Assembly (NCBI RefSeq): GCF_035594125.1
Contig: NC_087166.1
Location: 24,719,766-24,783,765 of the forward strand
Source: Scylla paramamosain
Taxonomy: Eukaryota; Arthropoda; Malacostraca; Decapoda; Portunidae
Length of the DNA stretch: 64,000 nucleotides
Reading direction: 5' to 3'
Within the stretch, counting starts at the first letter, position 1, and each line of letters starts with the position of its first letter. Both the position numbers and the translations under genes were made by a program. The notes under the pieces are model-generated. The model saw nothing but the letters and a program-made list of their open reading frames with translations, made no database searches and was not told the origin of the DNA. Of this stretch, positions 62,401 to 64,000 are shown in pieces.

Positions 62401-63587
62401 ATCTTGCTTTCATTTCCTCCTGGTACAACTAACAACATTTGTCCCCTTTCCGTCAGCGACACTTGACTATTTCCCTATATTCTGAGCATATTGGGGATCT
62501 TTTTCCTAATCTTTACTTGAAATTTCACACATCATCCTTTGTTTGATAAAATGTTCTCACAAAGTGATGTTTCTGCTAATTCTTCTCAGTTGCTAATTCT
62601 ACATTTCCTTTGTTCTTGTATATAGTATTTTTCGTGTACATGAAATTCCTTTTGCACATCTTTTACTAAACAGCATCTTGTAGTCAAAACCTTTGTACTT
62701 AACCTTCCTCCCTTAACAAATTGTTTGCACTGTCTTCACGCATTGCTACAGTGTTGCATATCTTGCTGATTTCTTTGATTGATTACTACCCCTCAGAACT
62801 TGATGACTGCATGCCTTCTCCCTTCCATGGGCTTACTGCACTAGACTTTCTAATTAACCTTGCTCTTGTTCTGTCCATTTTACTAATACAAGAATTAAGC
62901 AGCATCTTTATCCATAAACTTGCTTTTATTTTTCCTATAGCTTGAATGGTTTGAAGAGGAGAACTATCATTACAGAACTGAACTGGCCAACTTTTCAAAA
63001 CTTTCTAACCTCTTCTTCAGGGAGCAGTATAATAAACAGGCTTTCTTTCCCTTGTTTTTGTACCCTTGGCCAAACTCCTTGTGCAGGGTTAAGGAATTAA
63101 TTGCATACTTGTGTAATCACTAGTGATTTCCTTTTATATATTTATATAAGAGATTGGACACTCATAGGATTCTGTAAAATTTAAGATTTTTGGTGGCATC
63201 AACCTGTCTCAATATGGCGAATTAATCATCAACCTGGATTATCTTTAATAAATTTTGTGCCATATAAATAAATATTGTGCCATATAAATGAAGATCTTTA
63301 AGGTGTTCTGAAATGTTAATTCTTGTTTGACAGTTTGACAATCTCAAATTAACACTGCTTAAGGCTGCTTTATACACTTTTTTTTTTTATTTCACATTAC
63401 TCCTTTGTAAATGAGCAAACTTCAAAATTTTGGGATTTAATAGAAGACCTGGTAAATAATTTTTCTTGATATAAAAGTAGGATTCACTAGTAATGCCAAC
63501 AATCCAATTCCTTGACAGACTCCACCTATGACCAGGAGGATGAAGAGGTGAACTACCACATTGTTGGGGCTGCGGATCATGAGAACG
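53289..63587 (+). CDS. Secreted two-clip-domain protein, 5' part (clip protease or homologue)
   Basis: Join: 53289-53480, 54593-54703, 57085-57321, 59069-59186, 61109-61252, 61605-61688, 63519-63587, continuing past the window; 955 nt, about 318 residues. ATG 53289 opens a signal peptide (MLVVLAVLWAAAHRGCKA). Domain one: CHPENWC-VPAKYC, a spacer, then VCG and VCC. Domain two: CPRGSVC-LPSYEC, a spacer, then LCG and LCC. This six-cysteine order is the clip domain of arthropod extracellular proteases and homologues in haemolymph cascades. A Pro-rich stretch, an acidic stretch and a basic KRRHKRD site (possible cleavage) follow. No catalytic domain is in view, so active protease versus inactive homologue cannot be decided. 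Every exon junction is in phase. Confidence 0.75.
53602..53957. mobile_element. hAT-type MITE in clip gene intron
   Basis: 356 bp with terminal inverted repeats CAGTGGTTCTTAACC at the left and GGGTTTAAGAACCACTG at the right. The CAGTGGTTCTTAA end is typical of hAT elements. The flanking 8-mers (AGTTAGAG, TCTTGGAG) match at five of eight positions, as a decayed target duplication would. There is no coding capacity. Confidence 0.7.
54319..54492. repeat. 87-bp exact tandem duplication
   Basis: Two copies, identical by eye, starting AAAAGTGTTTCAGTTTGCCC, joined head to tail at 54406. They lie in the intron about 100 bp before the second clip exon. Confidence 0.9.
54593..54703 (+). CDS. Clip gene, second half of clip 1
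   Basis: Acceptor CCCCTCAG, donor GAG/GTGAGT, 37 codons, phase 0 at both ends. It begins YVCGMTVDTEGFVCCHD with Cys4-Cys6, then GPFTPSPAQWFYRGE. Confidence 0.85.
55916..56081. repeat. 83-bp tandem duplication
   Basis: Two near-identical units starting AGAGCAAGCCAGTGTATC and ending GGTCAGCCATCAC. The second runs into the inverted repeat at 56078. Confidence 0.85.
56078..56130. repeat. Inverted repeat, possible MITE remnant
   Basis: CACTAATCCAGCA and its exact complement TGCTGGATTAGTG face each other over about 22 bp. A third partial copy, TGCTGGATTACAG, follows. It may be the end of a degraded DNA transposon. Confidence 0.55.
56330..56566 (-). mobile_element. LINE-A/B internal fragment (RT region)
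   Basis: GTGAAGTTTCCAGTTTAGAT, GGGGACAGTTGAGTGTC, CTGCTCTGCCCCAA and GGGTTGGACGTCTA all match LINE-B near 26790-27050 in the same orientation. It is decayed and lies in an intron of the clip gene. Confidence 0.8.
57085..57321 (+). CDS. Clip gene, linker and first half of clip 2
   Basis: Acceptor TTCTGACAG, donor AAG/GTTAGT, 79 codons, phase 0 at both ends. An acidic linker (GTEEEDPKEE) is followed by FRPICPRGSVCLPSYECPSR and a basic end, ARLK. Confidence 0.85.
57579..57746. repeat. Four 42-bp tandem repeats
   Basis: Unit starts at 57579, 57621, 57663 and 57705 (GAAAAATTCTGTTGAACTGC...). Each ends in CTTCCTTATTTTTTAG or the like, resembling a splice acceptor. A 42-bp unit keeps frames open on both strands, which explains open frames here. 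Confidence 0.9.
58600..59850. repeat. Degenerate ~150-bp repeats around clip exon 4
   Basis: The marker CCACTGATGGTGnAGAATC occurs near 58628, 59326, 59475, 59623 and 59776, the last four spaced about 150 bp. Shared parts include TAGAATAATGAAAACT and CCTTGAAAACC. One unit lies before the exon at 59069-59186 and four after it. Confidence 0.7.
59069..59186 (+). CDS. Clip gene, second half of clip 2
   Basis: Acceptor CCTCTGCAG, donor G/GTGAGT. It begins FLCGVSLGTESWLCC with Cys4-Cys6, then SLLRQAPRHPVMDDH. Confidence 0.85.
59935..60038. repeat. Small tandem duplication
   Basis: AATGAATAAGAAATAATAGA followed by TCCTAGTGTTT is repeated once. The rest of 59187-61108 holds no exon; diverged GTTGCTGYTGTAATGGTCA repeats lie at 60125 and 60280. 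Confidence 0.7.
60640..61125. repeat. Degenerate minisatellite ending in clip exon 5
   Basis: Units share GGATGAATnTAAnRYAGGAC, TTTTCnnCC and CCAGAGTTGCTYATCTCC (near 60776, 60889, 60945, 61046, 61106). The last unit supplies the acceptor and first bases of the exon at 61109. Confidence 0.65.
61109..61252 (+). CDS. Clip gene, exon 5
   Basis: Acceptor TTATCCAG, donor G/GTAAGT. It encodes LLIKINFDVQKSKPHYGADI and on to VPPPPRPHTAQLPDYYE, a Pro- and Tyr-containing linker without cysteines. Confidence 0.8.
61605..61688 (+). CDS. Clip gene, exon 6
   Basis: Acceptor CCCTCCAG, donor A/GTGAGT. It encodes EDFANDVEEYLQKREG and HKRRHKRDT; the dibasic cluster is a candidate proprotein cleavage site. 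Confidence 0.8.
62110..62965 (+). mobile_element. Diverged LINE-A/B fragment
   Basis: Matches LINE-A from about 4880 to 5880 with many changes: TTTCCTTTCTGGCC...TATTGCTGCAGTG, TTGTTCAATGCCTCAAAAA, ACTGCATGCC...CTTC, and CTATAGCTTGAATGGTTTGA at its end. It is older than the two long copies and lies in an intron of the clip gene, sense orientation. Confidence 0.7.
63519..63587 (+). CDS. Clip gene, exon 7 (last in window)
   Basis: Acceptor CCTTGACAG, donor G/GTGAGT. It encodes NSTYDQEDEEVNYHIVGAAD and HEN plus one base. The gene continues beyond 64000; 63588-64000 is intron by this model. Confidence 0.75.
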
Positions 63588-64000
63588 GTGAGTGGCTGCA
63601 GTAGTAGGGGAGATCCTTTCAACTTCTATCTTGCCATTCAATTTCAGTAAGTCATATGATTATGAAGGGACAGTATTTTACACTTAAGTTAGGTTAGCAT
63701 AGCTTAAGTTGTGGCATTTCAAGGTTGGAATGTGATTACTTACAAGTAGGAAAGCCATGCATACCTTTGTCTTTATCTTTTCAGTAGTATCTCAGTAGCA
63801 TTGTCTTTATCTTCTCAGTAGTATCTCAATAGCTGAAGATCTTTCCAGTCTCAAAGAGTGGTCTCAAACAGCATAAGGCTTTTGGGTGAAGCTTTACATA
63901 ACTGTATTCAGATGTACTTAGCTGAGGAGCACATGGCCAGTGTTGTGAAATGCTTATAAGATTTTCAAAGGCCAGATGTGATGCTGCTTTTACTATCAGT

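Overview
This is animal nuclear DNA, most likely from a decapod crustacean such as a crab or shrimp. That is inferred from style, not from a marker gene. The window has spliced genes with GT-AG introns, very dense dinucleotide and trinucleotide microsatellites (one AT tract exceeds 320 bp), non-LTR retrotransposon copies, a tRNA-derived SINE, and an arthropod-type secreted protein with clip domains. It holds no bacterial operon, rRNA gene, intact tRNA gene or CRISPR array. All exon models were built by reading splice sites and codon phase by eye; there is no transcript evidence.

Layout, left to right. 1-2700: simple repeats, a tRNA-derived SINE (about 989-1230) and a CpG-rich stretch that looks like a minus-strand promoter with a 5' exon. 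2703-6045: a broken LINE of about 3.3 kb, plus strand (LINE-A). 8217-about 24250, minus strand: a ten-coding-exon gene for a 1721-residue protein that I cannot name. Its ends look folded and are joined by a 3.9-kb disordered-type exon. 25097-26051: extreme simple repeats and a duplicated LINE 3' junction. 26052-29409: a second broken copy of the same LINE, minus strand (LINE-B). 30067-39886, plus strand: a complete eleven-exon alanine aminotransferase gene with a mitochondrial-type leader. 41000-46800: microsatellites, degenerate tandem repeats and a 1.68-kb TTAA-flanked inverted-repeat element sitting inside a minisatellite. 48850-window end, plus strand: the 5' part of a secreted protein with two clip domains, probably a clip-domain protease or protease homologue. 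Its later exons lie beyond 64000.

The three genes have no obvious shared pathway. The unnamed gene and the aminotransferase are transcribed divergently, with LINE-B and the repeats between their promoters. The clip gene follows the aminotransferase on the same strand.

The best candidates for something new are four. The first is the unnamed 1721-residue protein with five exact-length 22-residue repeats. The second is the TTAA element, whose removal restores the minisatellite phase. The third is the pair of clip domains split by introns at the same position. The fourth is the set of tandem repeats that copy splice-acceptor-like sequence inside the clip gene introns.
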